52,827 nt of DNA from Alphaproteobacteria bacterium (GTDB lineage: Bacteria; Pseudomonadota; Alphaproteobacteria; UBA9219): assembly GCA_013286365.1 (NCBI GenBank), contig JABDFY010000015.1:1-52827 (forward strand), in the 5' to 3' direction. Shown piece after piece: positions 8,472 to 17,653 of the stretch (the first letter of the stretch is position 1; each line of letters starts with the position of its first letter). The position numbers and the translations under genes were made by a program. The notes beneath the pieces were generated by a model. The model saw only the letters and a list, made by a program, of their open reading frames with translations. It made no database searches and had not been told where the DNA came from.

Positions 8472-11084
8472 ATGTTGACTTATAAAAATCTTGCGCTTGT
8501 CATCCTACTCGTACTGTTAGGCAATTTTGCTGCGTGGGCCATTGTCAATCGTGGTGCAAGTGAGATGTCGTGGGGCGGCAACATCAACGGACTGTCCTAT
8601 AGCGGCTATCAAGCTGGCGATGAAGCCAATAGGTTATCCGATCAGGATATCGATCACGATATGGCGCTTCTTGCCCAGCACATTAATATTCTTCGTACCT
8701 ATGGTGTCAGCGATGGATTGGACAGAATTCCAGCAATAGCCGAGCATTATAATCTCGACATCATGGTCGGTGCCTGGCTCTCCAGAGATAACGCAGCCAA
8801 CGCACAGGAAGTAACGCATCTCATTGATGTCATCCATGCTCACCCAAATATCAAGCGCGTACTGGTTGGCAACGAGGCCCTGCTACGCGGCGATATAACG
8901 GTTCAGGAGATGATTGCTTTCATTGAACGCGTTAAGCGCCAAGTCAATATTCCTGTTTCTACTGCAGAGCCTTGGCATATATGGCTCAAATATCCGGAAC
9001 TGGCAGATTCCGTTGATTTCATTACCGTTCATATCTTGCCTTACTGGGAGGGAATACCAGTCGATAATGCCGTAGCTTATGTGCTTTACAGATGGCGGCA
9101 ATTAAGTACGGCTTTCCCGAGCAAACATGTCTTCATTGGTGAAATAGGCTGGCCAAGCGAAGGGCAATGGGTCAGAGGCGCCGAGCCATCCCAGATTAAT
9201 CAAGCAAAGTTTATTCGTAATTTTCTTAACGTCGCAAACGAAGAACGAATTGATTACTCAATCATTGAAGCATTTGACACACCTTGGAAGAGAAACATAG
9301 AAGGCAGCGTTGGTGCCCACTGGGGATTATGGAACGTTGATCGGCAACCAAAATTTCCGATGAGTGGAATAGTTGTTGAATCCACACGTTGGATAGAAGG
9401 TTGTATCGTCGCCTCACTGTTAGCACTTTATCCTATCCAATGGTTTGTCCGACGGCGGCAAGATTTGCGCTTCCGTGGACAATTATTTTATGCCGGACTT
9501 ATTCAAACTGTAGCCTCAATTTTGGTGTGGGCAACAATGGCGGCCCTAAGCGAGAACATTATCAATGGCAATACCTTTGCCTGGGTTGCGCTTATTGCGG
9601 CACAAATCATCTTACTTGCCCTCTTGTTGGTTGATGGTTTTGAGCTGACAGAAGTTATGTGGACACGTCAAAGACGCCGTCAGTTTGAACCTCAAGACTG
9701 GATGCCATCGGCTGATGCACCCAAAGTTTCAATCCATGTCCCTTGCTATAACGAGCCTCCACACATGGTTATCGAAACGCTAAATGCTTTGTCTCGATTG
9801 GATTACCCCAACCTCGAAGTCTTAGTTATCGATAACAACACAAAAGATGAAGCTGTTTGGAAACCACTTGAGGAACATTGCACGACATTGGGACCGCGAT
9901 TTCGCTTCTTTCATTTGCCAGAATGGCCGGGCTATAAGGCTGGCGCTCTCAATTTTGCCTTGGCACAAACAGCCTCAGACACAAGCATCGTAGGCGTTAT
10001 CGATAGTGACTATGTCGTTTCACCAAATTGGCTACGCGCAACAATTCCATATTTTGAAAAACAGGAAGTTGCTTTTGTCCAAGCCCCCCAAGATTACCGC
10101 GATATAGATGATAATCACTTTAAGCGCATGTGTTATTGGGAATATGCCGGGTTTTTTCATATTGGCATGGTACAACGGAATGAGCGCAACGCCATTATTC
10201 AACACGGTACAATGACTTTAATCCGTAAGACTGCACTACAAAATGTTGGCGGTTGGGCTGAGTGGTGTATTTGCGAGGATGCTGAGCTTGGTCTACGCCT
10301 CTTCGAAAATGGTTTCGAAGCTGTATATTTGAACCATTCATTTGGCCGTGGCCTTGTCCCTGATAGCTTTAGCGGATACAAATCACAACGTTTCCGTTGG
10401 GCTTATGGTGCCGTGCAAATTCTAAAGCGCCATTGGCGGGCACTATCACCAGACGGAAAGGCCTTGACCCGAGGTCAGCGCTACCATTTTGTTTCTGGAT
10501 GGCTGCCATGGTTCGCTGATGCGGCTCATATCGTATTCGCGAGTGCTGCGATTATTTGGTCATGCTTGTTACTATTTAGGTTAGTAGAATTTCCCCCTGC
10601 TGTCTTTCTTGTTCCGACGCTTAGTGTTTTTGTTTTCAAAATCGCTGCCGGTTTTTGGCTCTACCACGCGCGTGTTAAGTGTGGACTACGAGACAGAATA
10701 GAAGCCGCCATAGCTGGTCTAGCCCTTACCCATGCTGTTGGCCGCGCTGTTTGGCAGGGTTTGTTTACCTCAAACCGGCCGTTTTTCAGAACGCCGAAAT
10801 GCGAAGGCAGACCCGCTGCAATTCAAGGCATTCTTATGGCGCGGGAAGAAATAGGATTACTCTGTTTACTCGTTGTCAGCGCTTCTTCTGTTCTGGTCAG
10901 CTTCAATATTCAAAACCAGAACGCTGTGTTATGGGCCGGCATGTTATCCGTACAAACCCTTCCCTATTGGGCCGCGCTATATACATCGATGGTCAACGCA
11001 TTACCGCAAAAATTTCGCGGCAACACTTCGCTTACTTCCCAAAATCAAGCTGTGGCTCAACTTTCACAGGTGGATGGACAATAA
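8472..11084 (+). CDS. GH17-GT2 membrane fusion, beta-1,3-glucan synthase (NdvB-like)
   Basis: This 870-residue membrane protein joins two enzymes. A leading helix (5-25) is followed by a glycoside hydrolase family 17-like domain (35-300) with both expected glutamates: Glu135 in VGNEALLRG and Glu224 in IGEIGWPSEG. Two or three helices (about 308-390) lead to a family 2 glycosyltransferase domain (410-650) with DSD (511-513), CEDAELG, and the processive-synthase signature QRFRW (639-643). More helices close the protein. This is the layout of NdvB-type cyclic or linear beta-1,3-glucan synthases, in which the synthase uses UDP-glucose and the GH17 part probably remodels the product by transglycosylation. 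Its last 53 bases overlap, tail to tail, the gene on the other strand. The product structure cannot be told from sequence. Confidence 0.85.
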   Translation: MLTYKNLALVILLVLLGNFAAWAIVNRGASEMSWGGNINGLSYSGYQAGDEANRLSDQDIDHDMALLAQHINILRTYGVSDGLDRIPAIAEHYNLDIMVGAWLSRDNAANAQEVTHLIDVIHAHPNIKRVLVGNEALLRGDITVQEMIAFIERVKRQVNIPVSTAEPWHIWLKYPELADSVDFITVHILPYWEGIPVDNAVAYVLYRWRQLSTAFPSKHVFIGEIGWPSEGQWVRGAEPSQINQAKFIRNFLNVANEERIDYSIIEAFDTPWKRNIEGSVGAHWGLWNVDRQPKFPMSGIVVESTRWIEGCIVASLLALYPIQWFVRRRQDLRFRGQLFYAGLIQTVASILVWATMAALSENIINGNTFAWVALIAAQIILLALLLVDGFELTEVMWTRQRRRQFEPQDWMPSADAPKVSIHVPCYNEPPHMVIETLNALSRLDYPNLEVLVIDNNTKDEAVWKPLEEHCTTLGPRFRFFHLPEWPGYKAGALNFALAQTASDTSIVGVIDSDYVVSPNWLRATIPYFEKQEVAFVQAPQDYRDIDDNHFKRMCYWEYAGFFHIGMVQRNERNAIIQHGTMTLIRKTALQNVGGWAEWCICEDAELGLRLFENGFEAVYLNHSFGRGLVPDSFSGYKSQRFRWAYGAVQILKRHWRALSPDGKALTRGQRYHFVSGWLPWFADAAHIVFASAAIIWSCLLLFRLVEFPPAVFLVPTLSVFVFKIAAGFWLYHARVKCGLRDRIEAAIAGLALTHAVGRAVWQGLFTSNRPFFRTPKCEGRPAAIQGILMAREEIGLLCLLVVSASSVLVSFNIQNQNAVLWAGMLSVQTLPYWAALYTSMVNALPQKFRGNTSLTSQNQAVAQLSQVDGQ

Positions 11085-12351
11085 CTTTATCCACACGCCG
11101 GCCATCCATATCGACGACCTCAAAACGCGCCTCATCCCAATGGAAGTAATCACCGGCCAAGGGTAACCGCCCTAGTTTATCAACGACAAAGCCAGCCAGC
11201 GTATGGAAATCGCCATCACCGCGCATATTCTTTAAGCCTATCAAAGTTTCAATTTCATCTATCGGTGTCATGCCGTCGATTAGCCAACTGCCATCTTCAC
11301 GTTGTACAGGAACACCACCCGTATCCTGTCCTCGCTCCGGTAATTCACCGGTAATTGCGACAAGAATATCTGTAATCGATACCAAGCCTTCGACACTGCC
11401 ATACTCATCAACCACAATCGCAATATGTTGTCCTGATTGTTTAAATTGATCAAGCAATCGCAGCACGGGTGTTGTATCTGGCACGATCAATGGTGGCCGT
11501 ATGAGCGTTTTAAGATCGAGCGGTCGTCCTTCAAAACTGGCATTGAGCAGGTCCTTGGCATGGACTATGCCTAGAATTTCTTCTAAATCACCGCGCGCCA
11601 CAGGAAATCGACTGTAGCCGCTGGAGCGGATAATGTTTTTATTTTCTAATGCGGACTCTTCTATACCCAACCAAACCATATCGAGCCGCGGCGTCATAAT
11701 CGTACGTACTGTGCGATCAGCCAAACGCATAACACCTTCCAACATCTCTTTCTCAGCTGGTTGAAATACACCTGTCTCAGCCCCCTCGGCGATCAAGCCT
11801 TTTACTTCATCCTCGGTCACACATACATGTGTCGGGTTGGCGAGGCCAAGAAGTCTGAGGGAAACTTCTGTTGATTGCTTTAGTGTCCAAACAATCGGGG
11901 CCGCCAGCCGTGAGAAAAATCCCATGACGTGGGCAACACGCACAGCGATTGTTTCGGCATATGACAAACCAATACGTTTTGGCAAAAGCTCGCCGAAGAC
12001 AAGATTGAGATATGTAACGCCGGCCACAGTCACCGCCAGAGCGACCCCCTCACCATGAGGCGCTATCCAGATAACTGTGTTGAGATATTCGGCAAATTGT
12101 GTAGCTAAGGTTGCGCCACTGAACGCGCCAGCAAGAACGCTGTTCAGGGTCATGCCAATTTGTACAATTGAGAGAAAAGAGGATGGGTCTTCGGCTAGTT
12201 GTAAAGCCAACCAGGCCCCTTTGCGTTGCTCATCAACCAGTTGCTTCAGCCTAACGCGGCGCGCAGAAACTATTGCCAGTTCTGACATGGCAAAAAAGCC
12301 ATTCAGCAGAATGAGCAACAACACAATGCCGATTTCAGCGAGTAAGGGCAA
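11032..12351 (-). CDS. CNNM/CBS/CorC-type membrane protein (hemolysin C family)
   Basis: The 439-residue protein has an N-terminal CNNM (DUF21) membrane domain with helices at about 4-24, 60-85, 95-120 and 125-150 (LLLILLNGFFAMSELAIVSA; NLVFGELLPKRIGL), a CBS pair at about 205-335 (IMTPRLDMVWL; IVVDEYGSVEGLVSITDIL), and a CorC_HlyC domain at the C-terminus (WLIDGMTPIDE to FEVVDMDGRRVDKV). The family is associated with Mg2+/Co2+ export and homeostasis; the hemolysin name is historical. It ends inside the 3' end of the GH17-GT2 gene, so the two convergent transcripts overlap by 53 bp. About 130 bp separate it from the minus-strand gene upstream, enough for its own promoter. Confidence 0.92.
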   Translation of the reverse strand: MPLLAEIGIVLLLILLNGFFAMSELAIVSARRVRLKQLVDEQRKGAWLALQLAEDPSSFLSIVQIGMTLNSVLAGAFSGATLATQFAEYLNTVIWIAPHGEGVALAVTVAGVTYLNLVFGELLPKRIGLSYAETIAVRVAHVMGFFSRLAAPIVWTLKQSTEVSLRLLGLANPTHVCVTEDEVKGLIAEGAETGVFQPAEKEMLEGVMRLADRTVRTIMTPRLDMVWLGIEESALENKNIIRSSGYSRFPVARGDLEEILGIVHAKDLLNASFEGRPLDLKTLIRPPLIVPDTTPVLRLLDQFKQSGQHIAIVVDEYGSVEGLVSITDILVAITGELPERGQDTGGVPVQREDGSWLIDGMTPIDEIETLIGLKNMRGDGDFHTLAGFVVDKLGRLPLAGDYFHWDEARFEVVDMDGRRVDKVIVHPPVKVEPQLDFGK

Positions 12352-12481
12352 ATCTCAACTCTCTGTTGCGTTCGGCAAAGCAGGATAAAAGATTATGTTA
12401 GAAAAAAGCTGCACGCCTCTATGGTAAGGCCAGACCCTGCTCAAGGCAATAGCCGGGTTCATTGGTAAGTTCTTGAAAAAA

Positions 12482-14872
12482 TTATTCCGGCTCAGGTTCC
12501 GTGCCCGGCAACTTAGCAAAGGCCCGGGCTCTTAAGGGTACAGGCGCTGCCTTCATTCGCGACATTCTACTGGGTAGTGCTCTTTTTTTGGCCAACCGAT
12601 CACGTGCGGGTGCTTTTTTTGTGGCTCTTTTGCGCGCAGATTGCGTATCAGGAGATCGTCTTGAAGACGGCTTTTCTACAAGTTTAGCATTAAGTTCGGC
12701 TGTTCTTTTAGGCGCTGAAACGCCCATTTTTTGTGTTTTAGCGGGACCTGGGTCCGCAACCGCTTGCGCATGCCGCTCGATGCTAATGGCTGGCTCACGT
12801 TTGATGCGTTGGGCTGCCTCCCTTAAGCGTAATTCTTCGCCCGCACTTGGACCGCCACCCCCACCGCTGCCACCACCTTTTTTCTCGGTGGGCTTTTTTT
12901 CTTCTTGAGCTTCTGCTTCCTCAAAAGAGATGGCTCCGGCTAGTCCTAACGCCGCCTCTTCTGCAGCATCGGCAAATTTCTTCAGACCCCCCGCCTCCTG
13001 CGTTATGCCTTTCTTATCGGGATACAATGCTTTCTCATAATCGTCTCTCGTAGAATCATTTTTGGCTGTCTTCTTCGCCCCCTTCTCACTCGCTCTTCTC
13101 TCATCATCCTCACGAGTTTTGTCTATTGCGGCAAAACTATTATCTCGATTTTTACTATCTGCTAGAAGAACCACAGATCTTCCTTTGATAACATCCTCTG
13201 TATATTTATCTTTAACCTTCGCCTGCAAATGTTTCGCAATCGGTTCGGGAGCATGTCTTGCCTGAAGCTCCTTGATAGGTTGTTTGACGTCTTGTTCTTC
13301 TGAACTTTCTGCTTCTACTGCCACTATGGCATTTGTGTATCCGTCCTCAACATCGGCTGAGCGGGGTTCAATTTGTTGCTCTTTTTCTTCTTCTGTTATT
13401 TTTGATAAACGTTCTTCTTCAGCCTGCGTAACTTCTATAGCCGTCTTTTGAATTTCGGCTTGAGCTTCATTGCTATCGCCTTGCTGCTCTAGAATTTCTT
13501 CCGCGGCCGCTACTTGCAGCGCAAGATTTGCCTCCGAGGCCTCATTTTTAATGCTTTTCTCGCCCCCTTCTACCAACTCTTTAAATTCGGAAATGGCTTG
13601 CCGTATTTTATCGCTCTCTGCCAATTTAGAGCTAGTTTCTGCCTGCATTTCTTGTCCTACCAAAAGCGCCTCCCCCATGGCATGCGCAACCTCTTCCTTT
13701 AAGTGTCCTGCAAGTTCATCTCCCATATAGGCAGCCAAAGCCATAGCCGCTGCAGCACTTGATCTCGCCATCGCAAGAGAGGCAGCAGCGCCTGCATAAT
13801 CGCCCCTCCGTAGAGCGGCCAACGCTGCACCAGCATATTCCTTAGCACTCCTCGCAAGTCCCATAGCTTCTTCGAACTTAGCCTGATTATTGCCTTCGTT
13901 GCGATCGGATCCGGATATTGAGCTTTCAGGTTTAGCTTGTTGGGTCTCGGTATATGTAACGTTTTGCTCGCCGCCGCTGGCTAGTTCAGTACCGATAACT
14001 TCCTTATTCACAAAACTTTGGCTGCCCTGTGCTGGGGTATTACTCGAGAAAAATGTAGTAGGTTCCCTGGGCGCATTCTCTGGGGCTAATTCTTCGACTT
14101 TGCCGATTTCTTCTCTCGCAATCTCACCACCTAGGAGAGCCTCCTCAGCAAGATGAGAGGGGGAGGTGCCGTGGTGTCGTTTTTTTACGTCTTCGCCGGA
14201 GGAGGCCGCGATATACTCTGGTGTTAAGTCCCCAAGACCATGCGCAAATTTCGAGCCTTTTGCTATGGCGCGCTCCTTAGCCAATTCTATCCCATTATCC
14301 TTGAAGATCTCACCATCAATTCCTAGAGCAAATTCACGTACATCGCTGTCATCGTAAAGCTTTGGCACCGGATAACACATAACCGTTATGCCGGCAGTTG
14401 GTGTAATCAAGTTACGTTGCTTCGAGTCTGCCTTAATAAAACGACTATGTATTTTGCCATCTTCGATGGGAATAGTAGCGACTACAGCCGGAAGCAATTC
14501 AGGTATAGGTGGTGGAGATTTCGGGACTGGCGATGCTGTCACAATAATTTGTACTTCCTCGGCTTGCGAGACCTCGGCAAGTTGACGAATAACTTTGTTG
14601 AAACGTTGACATATTTCGTAAGCAAGACCTTGCCATCTATCATCTTCAGTAGGCCAATTGGACATGAAACCTTCCATGATATGTTCGGAATCTGCCTTGG
14701 CCTTAAACTCAATCGTAAACGGTCGACGTTCGACAAGAACACCAACGTAATCCCGCACTTCATCATCCAGAAGCGCATCTGAATCTCTGACTAAGGTAGC
14801 TGGGTTTGTGTCGGTCATGAGCGAATTGTCTAGCCATAGTTTGGCAACAATGTGACATGTCAGAGCAACCAT
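12482..14872 (-). CDS. Large Ala/Glu/Lys-rich protein of unknown function
   Basis: I do not recognise this 796-residue protein. Residues about 19-250 look globular (WPTEDDRWQGLAYEICQRF, VTASPVPKSPPPIPELLP, ITPTAGITVMCYPVPKLY). Residues about 325-410 are an Ala-rich helical stretch (GAALAALRRGDYAGAAASLA). Then comes a long acidic, probably coiled-coil part rich in Glu and Gln, a glycine hinge (GGGSGGGGG), and a strongly basic C-terminal tail of about 110 residues with many KR, RK and SRM motifs. There is no signal peptide or membrane helix. The opposing charges of middle and tail suggest a scaffold or a nucleic-acid or membrane-surface binder, which is inference only. It is second in a two-gene operon, 35 bases after the 259-aa gene. 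Met19 (14818) is an alternative start; neither start has a good ribosome binding site. Confidence 0.7.
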   Translation of the reverse strand: MVALTCHIVAKLWLDNSLMTDTNPATLVRDSDALLDDEVRDYVGVLVERRPFTIEFKAKADSEHIMEGFMSNWPTEDDRWQGLAYEICQRFNKVIRQLAEVSQAEEVQIIVTASPVPKSPPPIPELLPAVVATIPIEDGKIHSRFIKADSKQRNLITPTAGITVMCYPVPKLYDDSDVREFALGIDGEIFKDNGIELAKERAIAKGSKFAHGLGDLTPEYIAASSGEDVKKRHHGTSPSHLAEEALLGGEIAREEIGKVEELAPENAPREPTTFFSSNTPAQGSQSFVNKEVIGTELASGGEQNVTYTETQQAKPESSISGSDRNEGNNQAKFEEAMGLARSAKEYAGAALAALRRGDYAGAAASLAMARSSAAAAMALAAYMGDELAGHLKEEVAHAMGEALLVGQEMQAETSSKLAESDKIRQAISEFKELVEGGEKSIKNEASEANLALQVAAAEEILEQQGDSNEAQAEIQKTAIEVTQAEEERLSKITEEEKEQQIEPRSADVEDGYTNAIVAVEAESSEEQDVKQPIKELQARHAPEPIAKHLQAKVKDKYTEDVIKGRSVVLLADSKNRDNSFAAIDKTREDDERRASEKGAKKTAKNDSTRDDYEKALYPDKKGITQEAGGLKKFADAAEEAALGLAGAISFEEAEAQEEKKPTEKKGGGSGGGGGPSAGEELRLREAAQRIKREPAISIERHAQAVADPGPAKTQKMGVSAPKRTAELNAKLVEKPSSRRSPDTQSARKRATKKAPARDRLAKKRALPSRMSRMKAAPVPLRARAFAKLPGTEPEPE

Positions 14873-14907
14873 AAGTTCGTTGGCACTGATTTTGTTGGAT
14901 TATTTAT

Positions 14908-15687
14908 CTAAATTTTCGGCTCTGGCTTGTCTAAAAGGCTGGCGATCGGTGAGTGGCCTAGCGCATGCCACGGATGATGGGGATGCAGAGCTACCCTGTG
15001 AATCTCTAGTTGCGATTTTTCTAGCTTTGCTAGTTTATGTGAAATCGCCTCGTATGCTAACTCTTCTAAATTATCATGTGCATGAGTTTGGTGAGGATAA
15101 AAAGATCCACATTCTTCGCTAACCACTTTAGATAATATACTTGTTAAGGATGCTGTCGCCGCCAATTCAATACGCAAGGATTTTGCTAAAGGTGCTGAAA
15201 TAGATCTTCGCACAAGAGGTCGTTTCAAAGGATCTGTTTTGAAAGTCCATAAATGTCTTCTTACCGTCATTGAAGGAACCATGCCCAAAGCTTCTTCAAC
15301 ACCCAAAACTTTCTCTATTGGCTTCAGGGCTGATGTTAAGGCTGCTAGTTGGATATCTGCGGCTTGTTGATTTGGCGTGAGTGGTTTGGACTTTCTTTCC
15401 TCGGTCGTCGGACCACGATTTATGGCTTTCGGTTGTACTGTAGGGGCTATGTCGGCGAGCCTTACAGACATCAGAACTGGAGGAGTAATGGCACTTTTGT
15501 CTGATGGATGACTATCTTGCGTTTTATTGATGGGTCCACCAGGCAATGGAGAAATTTCAATTCCTCTTGTGACAAGAAAAGCCTTAAATGGATCAGCTAG
15601 TCGCCCAGAGGCGTCAGGCGCCTCGTCCAGTTGTTGTTTTGGAACGACCAAAAAACCAGGTTGTTTTTGGACAGGCACATCGCTCAT
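14908..15687 (-). CDS. Hypothetical protein, first gene of an unrecognised two-gene operon
   Basis: The 259-residue protein has no family I recognise. The N-terminal 110 residues are Pro-rich and probably disordered. The centre (about 105-215) appears helical (QQAADIQLAALTSALKPIEK, SLRIELAATASLTSILSKVV). The C-terminus is His-rich (YPHQTHAHDN, LHPHHPWHALGH), which could bind metal but has no defined site. No signal peptide or membrane helix is present. It reads leftward from a 168-bp divergent region shared with rmuC and is followed 35 bases later by the 796-aa Ala/Glu-rich gene, so the two are likely co-transcribed. Both look lineage-specific beside highly conserved neighbours. Confidence 0.65.
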   Translation of the reverse strand: MSDVPVQKQPGFLVVPKQQLDEAPDASGRLADPFKAFLVTRGIEISPLPGGPINKTQDSHPSDKSAITPPVLMSVRLADIAPTVQPKAINRGPTTEERKSKPLTPNQQAADIQLAALTSALKPIEKVLGVEEALGMVPSMTVRRHLWTFKTDPLKRPLVRRSISAPLAKSLRIELAATASLTSILSKVVSEECGSFYPHQTHAHDNLEELAYEAISHKLAKLEKSQLEIHRVALHPHHPWHALGHSPIASLLDKPEPKI

Positions 15688-15855
15688 GTGCTAATAATAG
15701 AACGTGTTGTTAAAAGGGACATGATAAAAATTAGATTCCGAAAAAACATTATGGCAGCGCTTTTTTAACTCTAACTGTTTATTTCTACTGTGAAATCAGG
15801 GAGTTAACACTGGCTTTTCCTCTAACAAGCAGCAAAAATGTGGTAAAGTGCACTT

Positions 15856-17064
15856 ATGTATAGCGTTTTAACACTGGGTTTTACTTTTCTTGCTGGCCTC
15901 CTTCTCGGGGCTGGTTCGGTGTGGTTGGCCGCGCGAGGACGCTTGTCGAATGAGCAACAACTCGCTGATAAATTTAAAGCGTTGGCGGCAGACACGTTGC
16001 GTCAGAATAATGAAACTTTTTTACATCTAGCCGAGAGCCGGTTGAAACAAAGTGAACAAGCCGCATCGGCGACACTTGAAAAAAGAACTACCGCCATCGA
16101 CGAAATGGTTAAACCTGTAAAAGAATCCCTCCAACGCATGGATGCACAAATTCAAGCGCTTGAGATTAAACGCGAAGGAGCCTACCGCGAGCTTACGGAA
16201 ATGGTGGTTGCTTCGCGTGAAACGCATTTGCAGTTACGTCATGAGACTAGCCAACTTCTGCAAGCGCTGCGCACGCCAACATCGCGCGGGCGTTGGGGTG
16301 AAATGCAATTAAAACGCATTCTAGAAATGACCGGCATGTCATCTCATGCGCACGACTTTACGACACAACAAACGATTATAGGTGATGAAGGCGACATTAG
16401 GCCCGATATAATCGTAAGCCTGCCGGGCAAACGCTGCATCATCGTTGATAGCAAAGTTCCTCTCGCTGCCTATTTGGATGCCGTACAAAGCTCCGATGAG
16501 GCGACGAGACAAAATGCCCTCAAGCAACATGCGCGGCAAGTCAAAGATCACATTAAAAAACTTGGCAACAAAGCTTATTGGGGTCAGATCGAAGGTACAG
16601 CAGAATTTGTTGTCTTATTTTTGCCGGGCGAACATCTCTTAAGCGCCGCTCTCGATGGCGATGCCGATTTGATGGATTATAGCGCTGGACAAAAGGTCGT
16701 GCTGGCAACACCTATGACCTTGATCGCCCTACTGCGCACGGTGGCGCACGGCTGGCGACAAGAAGCCTTAAATGAGAATGTACGCAAAATTGGCGAGCTC
16801 GGCGGTGAACTCTATGGCGCCTTGTATAAGATGACGGAGCTTATGACCAATCTTGGCGGGAAACTTGGCGGCAGCATTAAAGCCTATAATGACTTTGTTA
16901 GCAGTTTTGAGCGAAATATCCTAACTAAGGCCTTGCGCCTTCGTGAGTATGGTGCCGCCAAAGACGGCCGGGTTTTACCTGAGACCATTGAGCCTATCGA
17001 TCTACAATCGCGCCTTGTGACAGTGGTGCAGAGCGAAAACCCCGCCAAGGAAGACGCCGCTTGA
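15856..17064 (+). CDS. rmuC: RmuC family DNA recombination protein
   Basis: The protein of 402 residues has one N-terminal membrane helix (4-26), a coiled coil (about 35-130), and the RmuC domain (about 140-370) with GRWGEMQLKRILEMTGM, CIIVDSKVPLAAYLDA and FVVLFLPGEHLLSAAL. RmuC is a predicted nuclease-fold protein that limits inversion at short inverted repeats. It precedes def-fmt-truA in the same direction, an arrangement frequent in Alphaproteobacteria, with 51 bases to def. No good Shine-Dalgarno precedes the ATG. Confidence 0.95.
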   Translation: MYSVLTLGFTFLAGLLLGAGSVWLAARGRLSNEQQLADKFKALAADTLRQNNETFLHLAESRLKQSEQAASATLEKRTTAIDEMVKPVKESLQRMDAQIQALEIKREGAYRELTEMVVASRETHLQLRHETSQLLQALRTPTSRGRWGEMQLKRILEMTGMSSHAHDFTTQQTIIGDEGDIRPDIIVSLPGKRCIIVDSKVPLAAYLDAVQSSDEATRQNALKQHARQVKDHIKKLGNKAYWGQIEGTAEFVVLFLPGEHLLSAALDGDADLMDYSAGQKVVLATPMTLIALLRTVAHGWRQEALNENVRKIGELGGELYGALYKMTELMTNLGGKLGGSIKAYNDFVSSFERNILTKALRLREYGAAKDGRVLPETIEPIDLQSRLVTVVQSENPAKEDAA

Positions 17065-17115
17065 ATTTATTCGTATTTTAAGAGAAAAATAATTTCAGAT
17101 AAATTATGGTGGCCT

Positions 17116-17649
17116 ATGACAAGAATACCCATTCGTATCATCCCAGACCCCGTCTTGCGTCAAAAGGCGTCGCCGGTCACTAAGGTCGACAAGCGTGTGA
17201 GCAAGTTTATGAACGACATGCTGGAATCTATGTATCTCGGCCATGGTATAGGGCTAGCCGCCAATCAGGTAGGCGCACTTGAGCGAGTGATTACTGTCGA
17301 CATTTCAGAAGAGCGCAACGGAACCAAGGCCCTCTTGATGGCTAATCCTGAGATCACTTGGAAATCCGAAAATGAAACTTTTACCTATCGCGAAGGTTGT
17401 CTTTCTATCCCGGAGCAATATGCTGAGATAACACGACCTAAACGCATCCGCCTGAATTATTTAGACCAATCGGGGAAGGAGAGAGAACTTGAGGCTGAAG
17501 ATTTGCTCAGCCAATGTATCCAACACGAAATCGATCATTTAAATGGAATTTTGTTCATCGACTATCTTTCACCGCTGAAACGCAAGATGATGGCCCGCAA
17601 AGTCGAAAAAGCACAGCGCGAAAAAGACGACGACGACCACATTCTCTAA
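17116..17649 (+). CDS. def: Peptide deformylase
   Basis: Def removes the formyl group from the N-terminal methionine of new proteins. All three motifs are visible in 177 residues: GIGLAANQVG (motif 1), EGCLSIPEQ (motif 2; Cys is a metal ligand) and QHEIDHLNG (motif 3; two His ligands and the catalytic Glu). Motif 2 has EGCLSIP, as in type 1 enzymes. The C-terminus is short, highly charged and lysine-rich (REKDDDDH). It lies 4 bases before fmt, whose product makes the substrate for this step, so the two are co-expressed. Confidence 0.97.
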   Translation: MTRIPIRIIPDPVLRQKASPVTKVDKRVSKFMNDMLESMYLGHGIGLAANQVGALERVITVDISEERNGTKALLMANPEITWKSENETFTYREGCLSIPEQYAEITRPKRIRLNYLDQSGKERELEAEDLLSQCIQHEIDHLNGILFIDYLSPLKRKMMARKVEKAQREKDDDDHIL

Positions 17650-17653
17650 AACA

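Noticed and set aside
10679..11149. 156-codon plus-strand frame at the end of the GH17-GT2 gene
   Set aside because: It is a different frame of a clear membrane-enzyme gene; no family resemblance and no ribosome binding site.
12501..13265. Several plus-strand frames opposite the 796-aa gene
   Set aside because: They are shadows of the Ala/Glu/Lys-rich coding sequence, with no start signals and low-complexity composition.
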